A DNA stretch of 64,000 nt from Niveispirillum fermenti (GTDB taxonomy: Bacteria > Pseudomonadota > Alphaproteobacteria > Azospirillales > Azospirillaceae), in NCBI RefSeq assembly GCF_048066175.1, contig NZ_JBLTXA010000003.1, positions 124,001 to 188,000 of the forward strand, read 5' to 3'. The notes beneath the pieces are model-generated. The model made no database searches, was not told the origin of the DNA, and saw nothing but the letters and a program-made list of their open reading frames with translations. Both the position numbers and the translations under genes were made by a program. Below are positions 46,843-55,325 of the stretch, in pieces (the stretch's first letter is position 1; each line of letters starts with the position of its first letter).

Positions 46843-48258
46843 TCAGCCGCCGACCGTCGTGGTCAGCGTCTGGTCGCCGCGGCGCACCGCGATGGTCCAG
46901 CGGCGGGCCTGGGTGCCCAGCGCCGCGTCCAGGTCCTTGACCAGCCGGATGTCACGGTCGTTCACCCGCAGCAAGACGTCGCCCGGCCGCAGGCCCAGCG
47001 AGGCGGCCGGCGTGCCGCGGCCCACCTCCAGCACGATCACGCCCTCCCCGGCCCCATCGAACCGCAGTTCCTCCACCAGGGCAGGGCTGAGATTGGCGAC
47101 CTTGGCGCCCGACAGGGGGGTGCGGCCGGCCAGCAATGTCTCGTCGCGGGGCGGGTCTTCCGGCGGGCCGATCAGGCGCAGGGACAGGGTCTGTTCCCGG
47201 CCCTGGCGCAGCACGGTGATGGTGGTCGTGCCGCCCACGGCCAGCGTGGCGACGCGGTAGCGCATGCTGTCCGGATCGTCCACGGGCTTGCCATTGACGG
47301 AAACCACCACATCGCCGACGCGCAGGCCCGCCTGTTCGGCCGGCCCGCCCCGGCGGATCTGGTTGATCAGCACGCCTGCCGGCCGGGCCAGGCCCAGCGA
47401 GGCGGCGATATCGCTGGTCACGGCCTGTCCGCCGGCACCGATCCAGGGGCGCACCAGCTTGCCGCCATTGCGCACGGCTTCCACTACGGTGCGGACCATG
47501 TTGGCCGGGATGGCGAAGCCGATGCCGATCGACCCGCCGGACCGGCTGAAAATGGCCGTGTTGATCCCGACCAGCCGCCCGTCCATGCCGATCAGCGCAC
47601 CGCCGGAATTGCCGGGATTGATGGCCGCATCGGTCTGGATGAAGAAATTATAGTCGGAGATGCCGACCGCCGTGCGCGCCACGGCCGACACGATGCCGCT
47701 GGTCACCGTCTGGCCCACGCCGAACGGATTGCCAATGGCCAGCACCAGGTCGCCGACCTCCAGATTGTCGCTGTCGCGCATGTCCAGCACCGGCAGCTTT
47801 TCCCGGCCGGGATCGATGCGCAGCACGGCCAGGTCGACCTGTTCGTCCGTCGTCACCAGCTTGGCCGGGAATTCACGGCGGTCGGCCAGGACGACCGTGA
47901 TCTCGTCGCTGTCCTTGATGACATGGGCGTTGGTGACGATCAGCCCGTCGGTTCCCAGGATCACGCCCGATCCCAGACTGCTTTCCACCCGTTCACGCGG
48001 GATGCCCGACAGGGCGTCGCCGAAGAACCGCTGGAACAGCGGGTCCTGCAACAGGGGGGAGATGCGCTGCTGCACCCGCCGCTTGGTGTAGATGTTCACC
48101 ACGGCGGGACCGGCCTGTTTGACCAGCGGCGCGAAGGACAGGGTGATGTCGGCCCGGCCGGCCGGCACGGCCCGTTCCTGGGCCGGTGCGGGCAGCGGGG
48201 CCATGACCAGGGCGGCCAGCGTCAGGGCCGCCAGTTTCTTGGCAACAATGGCTTTCAT
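46843..48258 (-). CDS. HtrA/Do-type periplasmic serine protease with two PDZ domains
   Basis: A 471-aa exported protease of the DegP/DegQ/DegS family. A signal peptide (VAKKLAALTLAALVMAPLPAPAQ) precedes the trypsin-like domain: NAHVIKDSDE (His), VDLAVLRID (Asp) and TDAAINPGNSGGAL (Ser) give the triad. Two PDZ domains follow (GVLINQIRRGGPAEQAGLRVGDVVVSVNG and GVIVLEVGRGTPAASLGLRPGDVLLRVND, each split). It degrades or refolds misfolded envelope proteins. It ends 3 bp from the TetR stop codon, convergent with it, and follows a small lipoprotein gene on the same strand. Confidence 0.94.
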   Translation of the reverse strand: MKAIVAKKLAALTLAALVMAPLPAPAQERAVPAGRADITLSFAPLVKQAGPAVVNIYTKRRVQQRISPLLQDPLFQRFFGDALSGIPRERVESSLGSGVILGTDGLIVTNAHVIKDSDEITVVLADRREFPAKLVTTDEQVDLAVLRIDPGREKLPVLDMRDSDNLEVGDLVLAIGNPFGVGQTVTSGIVSAVARTAVGISDYNFFIQTDAAINPGNSGGALIGMDGRLVGINTAIFSRSGGSIGIGFAIPANMVRTVVEAVRNGGKLVRPWIGAGGQAVTSDIAASLGLARPAGVLINQIRRGGPAEQAGLRVGDVVVSVNGKPVDDPDSMRYRVATLAVGGTTTITVLRQGREQTLSLRLIGPPEDPPRDETLLAGRTPLSGAKVANLSPALVEELRFDGAGEGVIVLEVGRGTPAASLGLRPGDVLLRVNDRDIRLVKDLDAALGTQARRWTIAVRRGDQTLTTTVGG

Positions 48259-48292
48259 TCTTCCATTCCGCGAACAGGGTTCGCCCGCCGGA

Positions 48293-48550
48293 TCAGCAGC
48301 GGGCAAGGCAGCTTTGCAGTTCGGCCTTGCAGGTGGCGCCCATGCCATGGTCGGTGTTCCCGACCTGGGAGGTGTTGCCGCCGCGGGTCGACTGCTGGTC
48401 CATGCAGATATTGTTGTCGCGGTTGCATTGCGCAATGCAGGCGCGGCGCGGATCGACACCGACGCGCGCTTCCCGCTGGGCAGGGGCGGCCATGCAGCCG
48501 GCAAGGCCCAGAAGGGCCAGCAGGGCGACGGTGGTACGGGCGGATTTCAT
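48293..48550 (-). CDS. Small cysteine-rich lipoprotein of unknown function
   Basis: An 85-aa protein. TTVALLALLGLAGC is a signal with lipobox LAGC. The mature part is Cys-rich (ACIAQCNRDNNICMDQ, then ATCKAELQSCLARC), with six cysteines spaced for disulfides. The family is unknown to me. It lies 34 bp upstream of the HtrA protease on the same strand, which suggests co-expression under envelope stress. The start at 48548-48550 begins the lipoprotein signal. Confidence 0.7.
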   Translation of the reverse strand: MKSARTTVALLALLGLAGCMAAPAQREARVGVDPRRACIAQCNRDNNICMDQQSTRGGNTSQVGNTDHGMGATCKAELQSCLARC

Positions 48551-48683
48551 GTCGGGGACCTTCCCAGGATCAATCTGCCGCCATCCTAGGCCGAATGGGG
48601 CAGAGCGCAACAGGCATGCTTGTCACGGGGCCGCGCGTGGCGGCCCGTCGCCGGTGGCATGCCATTCAGTCCTTGTCCCGCGG

Positions 48684-49319
48684 TCAGGTCATCCAGCCGG
48701 GGAACAGCGCGCGCAGCCCGTTGGCCATGATCTCCACTGCGACCGCGGCCAGCAGCAGGCCGGTCAGGCGGTTCATGATGTTCAGGCCCGTCTGGCCCAG
48801 CTTGGCCCCGATGGGCACGGCCAGGCGCAAGGTGATGTAAAGCCCGGTGCAGACCAGAACGATACAGCCGACCAGAACGGCATAATGCTCCCAGCCATGG
48901 CCGCGCTGCACCTCGATGATGACGGCAGAGATGGAGCCGGGACCGGCCAGAAGCGGCAGGCCCAGCGGGACCACGCCGATGGCGGTGCGCTGCCCGGCCT
49001 CGTCGGCTTCCTGCGGCGTCTGCTTCACGGCGCTGACCGTCGCGTTCAGCAGCGACAGCGCGATCAGGAACAGCACGATGCCGCCGCTCACCCGGAAACT
49101 GGCAAGGCTGGTGCCCAGCACCTTCAGCACGGCATCGCCCAGAAAGACCGAACTGATCAGCACGGCCGCCACCGTCAGCACGGCCGACCGCGCAATGCCG
49201 TTGCGCTCATGCGGGGCGCGGCCTTCCGTCAGCCCCAGGAAGATGGGGATGGCCGCGAAGGGCGTCAGGATGGCGAACAGGGCGATGAAGAAGCGGGAAT
49301 ATTCCGACCAGGCTTCCAT
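48684..49319 (-). CDS. MarC-family integral membrane protein
   Basis: A 211-aa protein with about six membrane helices. FFIALFAILTPFAAIPIFLGLTEG opens it in two blocks, GGIVLFLIALSLLNAT follows, and PLGLPLLAGPGSISAVIIE is the diagnostic MarC block. The name comes from the mar locus but the family is not an antibiotic exporter; its substrate is unknown. A short hairpin TCCCCC-TTC-GGGGGA (49340-49354) lies 21 bp upstream of the start codon in the leader. Confidence 0.92.
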   Translation of the reverse strand: MEAWSEYSRFFIALFAILTPFAAIPIFLGLTEGRAPHERNGIARSAVLTVAAVLISSVFLGDAVLKVLGTSLASFRVSGGIVLFLIALSLLNATVSAVKQTPQEADEAGQRTAIGVVPLGLPLLAGPGSISAVIIEVQRGHGWEHYAVLVGCIVLVCTGLYITLRLAVPIGAKLGQTGLNIMNRLTGLLLAAVAVEIMANGLRALFPGWMT

Positions 49320-49463
49320 TGGGGATGTCCGGCTGCATGTCCCCCTTCGGGGGAATTATTGTGGGGACCGAACCATAGCATGGCTGCCGGGTCCGGATAG
49401 AGGGGCAAGGAAGGCGGCGCGGACACGGCGGCGGGACGGGGCGACCCGCCGCCGGTGACCAAG

Positions 49464-49495
49464 AAAAAAGGGGACGGCTGCCTGCCGCACCCCTT
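49464..49495 (-). terminator. Intrinsic terminator of secA
   Basis: On the minus strand GGGG-TG-CGGC pairs with GCCG-T-CCCC, and a run of six U residues (complement of A 49464-49469) follows directly. It is 26 bp past the secA stop codon, a classic rho-independent terminator. Confidence 0.8.
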
Positions 49496-49520
49496 CCCGA
49501 TCCGCCGGGATGACGGCCGG

Positions 49521-52271
49521 TCAGCCGGCCGCACCGTGGCAGTGCTTGAACTTCTTGCCGCTTCCACAGGGGCAGGGGGCGTTGCGAGGCGTATTGATCC
49601 AGGATTCGCGTTCCTTCAGATCGCTTTCCTGCGCGACGGGCAGGCCCGTGGCGCCGAACGACGGCACGGTGGCACTCCGCCGTACCATCCCCTCCGGCAG
49701 GGGGGCGTCGGCGGGGGGCATTCCGCCGCCGGCCAGGGCCGGGTCCAGGCGGGTTTCCTGCCCCACCACAGGCGGCGGGGTGAGGTCGGGTTCCGCCACG
49801 CGCACCTGGATCAGCATCAGCATCTGGGTCACCTGCTCGCGCAGATTGTCCAGCAGGCCGGAGAAGAGTTCGAATGCCTCGCGCTTGTACTCGTTCAGCG
49901 GGTCGCGCTGGGCATAGGCGCGCAGGTTGATGCCCTGGCGCAGATGGTCGAGCGACAGCAGATGGTCCTTCCAGACCTGGTCCAGGATCTGAAGCAGCAG
50001 GCTCTTCTCGATATTGCGCAGCAGTTCGGGTCCGTAGGAGGCTTCCTTTTCCGCCATCTTGTCGTCGGAGAACTTGATCAGCCGCTCGGTGATCTCCTCG
50101 TCCGCGATGCCTTCCTCCTGCGCCCATTCGCGCACGGGCAGGTCGGCCCCCAGCAGGCGCAGGCATTCCTCGTGCAGCAGGTTCATGTTCCACTGCTCGG
50201 CATAGGCGTTTTCCGGGATGGCCCGGCGCACCATGTTGGCGATCACCTCATGGCGCATGGACGTCACCATTTCCTGGACGTCCTCGGCCTCCATGATCTC
50301 GCGGCGCTGCTCATAAATGACCTTGCGCTGGTCATTCATGACATTGTCATACTTCAGCAGGTTCTTGCGGATCTCGAAATTGTGGGCTTCGACGCGCTGC
50401 TGCGCCTTGGCCAGGGCCTTGTTGATCCAGGGGTGGATGATGGCCTCCCCCTGTTCCAGGCCCAGCTTCTGCAGCATCGTGTCCAGCCGCTGGGTGCCGA
50501 AGATGCGCATCAGGTCGTCTTCCAGCGACAGGAAGAACTTCGAGGCGCCCGGATCGCCCTGACGGCCCGACCGGCCGCGCAACTGGTTGTCGATTCGGCG
50601 GCTTTCATGCCGTTCCGTGCCGACGACATAAAGGCCGCCGGCCTTCAGCACCACGTCGCGGGCGGCGGCCACCTCGTCCTTGATGGTCTGGATGCGGCGG
50701 TCGCGCTCCTCCCCCTCGGGGATGTCGGCCAGCTCATGCTCGATGCGCATGTCCAGGTTGCCGCCCAACTGGATGTCGGTGCCGCGGCCGGCCATGTTGG
50801 TGGCGATGGTGATGGCGCCGGGCCGGCCCGCCTGCGAAACGATATAGGCTTCCTGCTCGTGATAGCGGGCGTTCAGCACATTGTGCGGGATGCCCTTCTT
50901 CTTCATCAGGGCCGACAGCGTCTCCGATTTCTCGATCGAGACGGTACCGACCAGCATGGGCTGCTGGCGCGCGCGGCATTCCTCGACCAGCTTGACGATG
51001 GCCTCGTACTTTTCTAGCGCGGTGCGATAGACCTCGTCATCCTGGTCCTTGCGGGCCACGGGCAGGTTGGTGGGGATGTCCACCACTTCCAGGCCGTAGA
51101 TTTCCGCGAATTCGGACGCTTCGGTCATGGCTGTGCCGGTCATGCCCGACAGCTTGGGATAGATGCGGAAGTAATTCTGGAAGGTGATGCTGGCCAGCGT
51201 CTGGTTCTCCCGCTGGATCGTGACGCCTTCCTTCGCTTCCAGGGCCTGGTGCAGGCCCTCCGAATAGCGGCGGCCCTCCATCATGCGGCCCGTGAACTCA
51301 TCGATGATGACGACCTTGTCGTCCTTGACGATGTAATCCACGTCGCGGGTGAACAGCTTGTGCGCCTTCAGCGCCTGGTTCACGTGATGGACCAGCGAGA
51401 TATTGTGGATGTCGTAAAGGTCGCCGGTCTTCAGCAACTCCATGTCCTTCAGGATCTGGGCCACCTTCTCGGTGCCGCCCTCGGTCATGGAGACGGCCTT
51501 GGCCTTCTCGTCCTTCTCGTAGTCGGCCTCGTCCAGCAGGGCCATCACCTTGTTGATGGCGATATAGAGTTCGGAACTGTCGGTGGAGGGGCCGGAGATG
51601 ATCAGCGGGGTCCGCGCCTCATCGACCAGGATGCTGTCGACCTCGTCGACGATGGCATAGTTGAAGGGCCGCTGGACCATGTCGGTCAGGCGGTACTTCA
51701 TATTGTCGCGAAGATAGTCGAACCCGAATTCGTTGTTGGTGCCATAGGTGATGTCGCTGGCATAGGCCGCGCGGCGTTCATTGTCATCCAGCCCATGGAC
51801 GATGACGCCCGTGGTCAGGCCCAGGAAGCCATAGAGCCTGCCCATATGGCTGGCATCGCGGCTGGCCAGGTAATCGTTGACGGTGACGACATGCACGCCC
51901 TTGCCCTGCAGGGCGTTCAGGTAGACAGACAGCGTGGCGACCAGCGTCTTGCCCTCGCCCGTGCGCATTTCCGCGATCTTGCCGGCATGCAGCACCATGC
52001 CGCCGATGAGCTGCACATCGAAATGGCGCATGCCCATGACCCGCTTGGACGCCTCGCGCACCGTCGCGAAGGCGTCGGGCAGGATGTCGTTCAGCGTCTC
52101 GCCCTTTTCCAGCCGGTCGCGCAACCAGTCCGTGCGCATCTGCAATTCGGCATCGGACAGGCCGGCCAGCTTCGGCTCCAGCGCGTTGATGGCCTCCACC
52201 TGCTTGCGCAGGCCCTTGACCACCCGCTCATTGGCGCTGCCGAACAGCTTGCGGGCGATGGCACCGAACAT
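49521..52271 (-). CDS. secA: Preprotein translocase ATPase SecA
   Basis: The 916-aa motor of Sec export. FGSANERVVKGLRKQVEAIN opens it. MRTGEGKTLVATL is Walker A (about residue 101), and VDEVDSILVDEARTPLIISGP carries Walker B. TNMAGRGTDIQLGGN, GTERHESRRIDNQLRGRSGRQGDPG (in two blocks) and the helical scaffold follow. The C-terminal zinc motif CPCGSGKKFKHCH, which binds SecB and the ribosome, is intact and fits the secB gene 5 kb away. A linker of low complexity (AGGGMPPADAPLPEG) precedes it. Divergent from the parvulin gene. Confidence 0.98.
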   Translation of the reverse strand: MFGAIARKLFGSANERVVKGLRKQVEAINALEPKLAGLSDAELQMRTDWLRDRLEKGETLNDILPDAFATVREASKRVMGMRHFDVQLIGGMVLHAGKIAEMRTGEGKTLVATLSVYLNALQGKGVHVVTVNDYLASRDASHMGRLYGFLGLTTGVIVHGLDDNERRAAYASDITYGTNNEFGFDYLRDNMKYRLTDMVQRPFNYAIVDEVDSILVDEARTPLIISGPSTDSSELYIAINKVMALLDEADYEKDEKAKAVSMTEGGTEKVAQILKDMELLKTGDLYDIHNISLVHHVNQALKAHKLFTRDVDYIVKDDKVVIIDEFTGRMMEGRRYSEGLHQALEAKEGVTIQRENQTLASITFQNYFRIYPKLSGMTGTAMTEASEFAEIYGLEVVDIPTNLPVARKDQDDEVYRTALEKYEAIVKLVEECRARQQPMLVGTVSIEKSETLSALMKKKGIPHNVLNARYHEQEAYIVSQAGRPGAITIATNMAGRGTDIQLGGNLDMRIEHELADIPEGEERDRRIQTIKDEVAAARDVVLKAGGLYVVGTERHESRRIDNQLRGRSGRQGDPGASKFFLSLEDDLMRIFGTQRLDTMLQKLGLEQGEAIIHPWINKALAKAQQRVEAHNFEIRKNLLKYDNVMNDQRKVIYEQRREIMEAEDVQEMVTSMRHEVIANMVRRAIPENAYAEQWNMNLLHEECLRLLGADLPVREWAQEEGIADEEITERLIKFSDDKMAEKEASYGPELLRNIEKSLLLQILDQVWKDHLLSLDHLRQGINLRAYAQRDPLNEYKREAFELFSGLLDNLREQVTQMLMLIQVRVAEPDLTPPPVVGQETRLDPALAGGGMPPADAPLPEGMVRRSATVPSFGATGLPVAQESDLKERESWINTPRNAPCPCGSGKKFKHCHGAAG

Positions 52272-52619
52272 GAAAGCACTCCACCAAAGGAACAGGCGCG
52301 AAGGACACCGGACACAACGAAATCCCGGTCACGGCCGGGCTGGCCGCCGGGAAGGCTTCTGGCCGAAACGGAGTTACCTATTTCAGCGCCCGTCACAGAT
52401 AAGACCTGCCATCCCGCCGGTCAATGCGGCATCGGTATCCCGAAGGCGTTTGGCCGCCATGAAACCGCCATTTAGGGGTGATTTGGGTTGCTCTTACCCG
52501 TATCAACCGTCCCCCCTTGCCTGTTCGTGGGCTGTCATGCTTTATGCCGGGGCGGCCGGGGATGAGGATCTGATACCCCCCTTAGTGCCGACCGTACTGT
52601 TTCGAGGGAACCCCTGCTG
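52272..52619. other. Divergent promoter region between secA and the peptidyl-prolyl isomerase gene
   Basis: 348 bp without a gene. It must hold the promoters of both divergent genes. The only motif I can point to is a GC-rich inverted-repeat patch (GGCCGGGCTGGCC near 52331). SecM-like arrest sequences or a small leader gene were looked for upstream of secA and not seen. Confidence 0.4.
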
Positions 52620-53510
52620 ATGTCTTTCAAGACCATGCGTGCCGCCCTGGTTGTCGCCGCCCTCGGGTCGGTCGCCACCGCCGCCCTTGCCCCTGCCATG
52701 GCGCAGGATGCTGCCCGGCCGGCGGCTGGCGCCAATCTGGGTGACGACCCCGTCGTCGCCCGCGTCAATGCCAAGGAATTCAAGCGTTCCGACGTGCTGG
52801 CCCTGCTCCAGCAACTCGACCCGCAGGTCCAGCAGATGCCCTTGCAGCTCATCTACCCGCAGCTTGTCGAGCAGCTGGTCCAGGGTCAGCTGCTGACCGA
52901 AGCGGGCTACAAGGCCAAATTGCAGGACAGCGCGGACGTCAAGCGCCGCATGAAGATGGCCGAGGAGCAGTTCGTGCAGCAGGCCTGGCTGAAGGCCGAG
53001 ATCGACAAGAAGCTGACGCCGGAACGGCTGCGCGCCGCCTTCGACAAGTGGACGAAGGAGAATCCGCCGCAGGATGAGGTGCGGGCCCGTCACATCCTGG
53101 TCAAGACCAAGGCCGAGGCGGAAGCGCTGATCAAGCAGCTTCGCGGCGGCGCCGACTTTGCCAAGCTGGCGGCCGAGAAGGGCACCGACGGCACCAAGGA
53201 TTCCGGTGGCGACCTGGGCTATTTCGTGCATGACCGGATGGTCAAGCCGTTTGCCGACGCCGCCTTCGCGATGAAGGCCGGCGATATCAGCCAGACCCCG
53301 GTCCAGACCGATTTCGGCTTCCATGTCATCAAGGTCGAGGACAAGCGCAAGCAGACCCCGCCGACCTATGAGCAGGCGGCCCCGCAGCTTCGTGGCATGG
53401 TCGCGCAGGAAATCGCCGAGGAACTGGTCGAAGGCCTGCAGAAGACCGCGAAGGTCCAGACCTTCAATATCGACGGCTCGCCCATGCCGGCCGCCGCACC
53501 GGCCCCCTGA
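52620..53510 (+). CDS. Periplasmic peptidyl-prolyl cis-trans isomerase, parvulin (PpiC/SurA-like) type
   Basis: A 296-aa exported foldase. The signal peptide RAALVVAALGSVATAALAPAMAQ ends in MAQ. VVARVNAKEFKRSDVLALLQQLD is the helical N-terminal chaperone region. The parvulin domain reads EVRARHILVKTKAEAEALIKQL, GTDGTKDSGGDLGYFVHDRMVKPFADAAFAMKAGDIS (in two blocks) and FGFHVIKVEDKR. It probably helps fold outer-membrane or secreted proteins, and sits divergent from secA as in several alphaproteobacteria. An 18-bp-stem terminator follows immediately. Confidence 0.93.
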   Translation: MSFKTMRAALVVAALGSVATAALAPAMAQDAARPAAGANLGDDPVVARVNAKEFKRSDVLALLQQLDPQVQQMPLQLIYPQLVEQLVQGQLLTEAGYKAKLQDSADVKRRMKMAEEQFVQQAWLKAEIDKKLTPERLRAAFDKWTKENPPQDEVRARHILVKTKAEAEALIKQLRGGADFAKLAAEKGTDGTKDSGGDLGYFVHDRMVKPFADAAFAMKAGDISQTPVQTDFGFHVIKVEDKRKQTPPTYEQAAPQLRGMVAQEIAEELVEGLQKTAKVQTFNIDGSPMPAAAPAP

Positions 53511-53518
53511 AGAACCGG

Positions 53519-53558
53519 CGCTTCCCCCTGACGGTGCCAGCACCGTCAGGGGGAAGCG
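53519..53558. terminator. 18-bp perfect stem terminator between convergent genes
   Basis: CGCTTCCCCCTGACGGTG (53519-53536) is exactly complementary to 53541-53558, with a CCAG loop. It begins 9 bp after the isomerase stop codon and lies before the convergent membrane-protein stop. The downstream ATTT is short, but the stem is the strongest in the window. Confidence 0.75.
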
Positions 53559-53603
53559 GATTTCCCGCCCCATTCCAGGCCGATCGCCGGGGATGGGGTT
53601 TTT

Positions 53604-55040
53604 TCATGCCGGGGGGCTGTTGGGGGCCGGCCGGACCTGTCCCCGCCGCCGCATATCCAGCCAGGCGGCCATCGCCATTCCGGTCGCCAGTGTGGCCAGC
53701 CATACGACTCGGCCCTGATAGCGGTCATGCGGGTTGGAAAGGGCGCCGTTGATGAAGGCGTTGCCCAGCAGGGCCAGGGCCGTGAACAGGGCAAGCGCCC
53801 CCAGGTCGGCCCGCCCGCCCCGGCGCAGGCCCCAGGCGGCCGCCAGCAGCAGCCCCAGGCCCGACAGGTGCGCCACGGGCACATGTACGGCGTTCAGCGT
53901 ATCGAAAAGGCCGCGCGTCACCTCGCCGCGCTGCTGGCGGGCCGTGGTGAAGGACAGTTCCTGCTGCCGCGGCATGAAGGCGGCAAAGACCCAGCGCGTG
54001 ACCTCATGCCATTCATCCAGCCCGTCCCCGGTCCTGACGGTGACAAGCTGGCGCGCCGCGGCCCGCAGCCCGGTGGCCAGGAAGGCCAGGGGTTCTTCCC
54101 GGATGATGCCGGCGACGAGGCGGGACAGTTCCGCGTCGGCCCCGCCCCACCAGCCGATGACGCGGAAGGGGCTGTCCGCATGCCACAGGAAATCGTTGGC
54201 CGTCGACGGCATCCGGTCGCGGTGATCACACAGCCGGATGGTTGCGTCCGGGCAATGGCGCTCCAGATAGCGCTGGGCCAGCCCGTCCTGCACCAGCCGG
54301 CCGAACACGAAGGCGGGGCCGCCGGGCGTGTAGCCCTGCTTGCCGATCAGCGCCATATGCAGCGTGGGCATCAGCAGCAGGGCCATCGCCACAAGGCCGG
54401 CGGCGGGGCCCAGCCGGGGCGACAATGCCCAGCCGCACCGGCGGTCCAGCACCCTGGCCACGGCGATGACGGCGACCAGCCCGACGGCCAACCCCATGCC
54501 CGACATATGGGACAGCAATGCCAGCAGGCCGATGGCAGCCACGCCCAGCCTTTCACCGGGGTTCAGCGTTTCCCACCGGAAGGCCAGCAGCCAGAGGGCT
54601 AGCACCAGCAGGCCCAGCAGGATGTCGGGCATCAGTTGCGCCACATACCAGGAAATGCCCGTCAGCGCGGACAGGCCGATGGCGGCGACCCCCGTGACCT
54701 GGGCGGCCGGCCAGTCGCGGCAGCCGATGGCATGGCTGCGCAGGGTCAGATGGATCAGCCACAGCGTCGCCGCCGCCTGGGCCAGCACCGGCCCCCAGAA
54801 GCTGAACCATCCGGCGGAGGTGGCGAAGAGGAACAGGCCATAGAAGAAGGACCGGCCCGGTTCCAGGTCCCAGTCAAGCACGCGCTTGATATAGCCGCCC
54901 GTATCGAAGAACACGACGGGGAAACCGTTCCACAGGGCCGGCCCCAGCAGCGCGAAGGCCCCCAGCCACAGGGCCAGGCGGGGCCAGTCCAGGCGCGGCA
55001 GGCGTCGGGGGGCGTCGGGCGCATCTTCGGGGGCGGTCAT
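53604..55040 (-). CDS. Polytopic membrane protein of unknown function (possibly GT-C glycosyltransferase-like)
   Basis: A 478-aa integral membrane protein with ten or so hydrophobic segments. The first loop holds FFDTGGYIKRVLDWDLEPGRS, with acidic residues placed as in GT-C type glycosyltransferases that use lipid-linked sugars. A large soluble loop (CPDATIRLCDHRDRMPSTANDF, then GWWGGADAELSRLV) lies in the second half. I do not recognise a family. Convergent with the parvulin gene and divergent from the A2M gene. Confidence 0.72.
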   Translation of the reverse strand: MTAPEDAPDAPRRLPRLDWPRLALWLGAFALLGPALWNGFPVVFFDTGGYIKRVLDWDLEPGRSFFYGLFLFATSAGWFSFWGPVLAQAAATLWLIHLTLRSHAIGCRDWPAAQVTGVAAIGLSALTGISWYVAQLMPDILLGLLVLALWLLAFRWETLNPGERLGVAAIGLLALLSHMSGMGLAVGLVAVIAVARVLDRRCGWALSPRLGPAAGLVAMALLLMPTLHMALIGKQGYTPGGPAFVFGRLVQDGLAQRYLERHCPDATIRLCDHRDRMPSTANDFLWHADSPFRVIGWWGGADAELSRLVAGIIREEPLAFLATGLRAAARQLVTVRTGDGLDEWHEVTRWVFAAFMPRQQELSFTTARQQRGEVTRGLFDTLNAVHVPVAHLSGLGLLLAAAWGLRRGGRADLGALALFTALALLGNAFINGALSNPHDRYQGRVVWLATLATGMAMAAWLDMRRRGQVRPAPNSPPA

Positions 55041-55325
55041 GGCTTGACGATCTCACAGGGGGAACGGTCGGGACAGCATGCCGGCCGGCCCGTTGACGGG
55101 GCACGGGGGACGGCGGCACGCGGCGTACTGTCACGGGATCGGGGGCTTCATGCAAGGCGCATCCCGATCCCTCTCCCTCGGGGGTGCGCTCCCCCATCCC
55201 AATGACCTTGTTGCAAAGATTTGGAAAACAGCGTCCTCTGGCCGTTGTGGTGCCATATTCGTGGCGTCCATTCCACCGTCGCTCCGCTTCCGCCCTTCCG
55301 TCCCGCCATTCGCCTCCCAAGACAC

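Noticed and set aside
49340..49354. UUCG-type hairpin upstream of marC considered as a terminator
   Set aside because: It lies in the marC leader, is only 6 bp and has no U-tract; more likely a leader hairpin or chance.
52272..52619. A secM-like regulatory leader peptide upstream of secA
   Set aside because: No small open frame with an arrest-like motif lies on the minus strand before secA.
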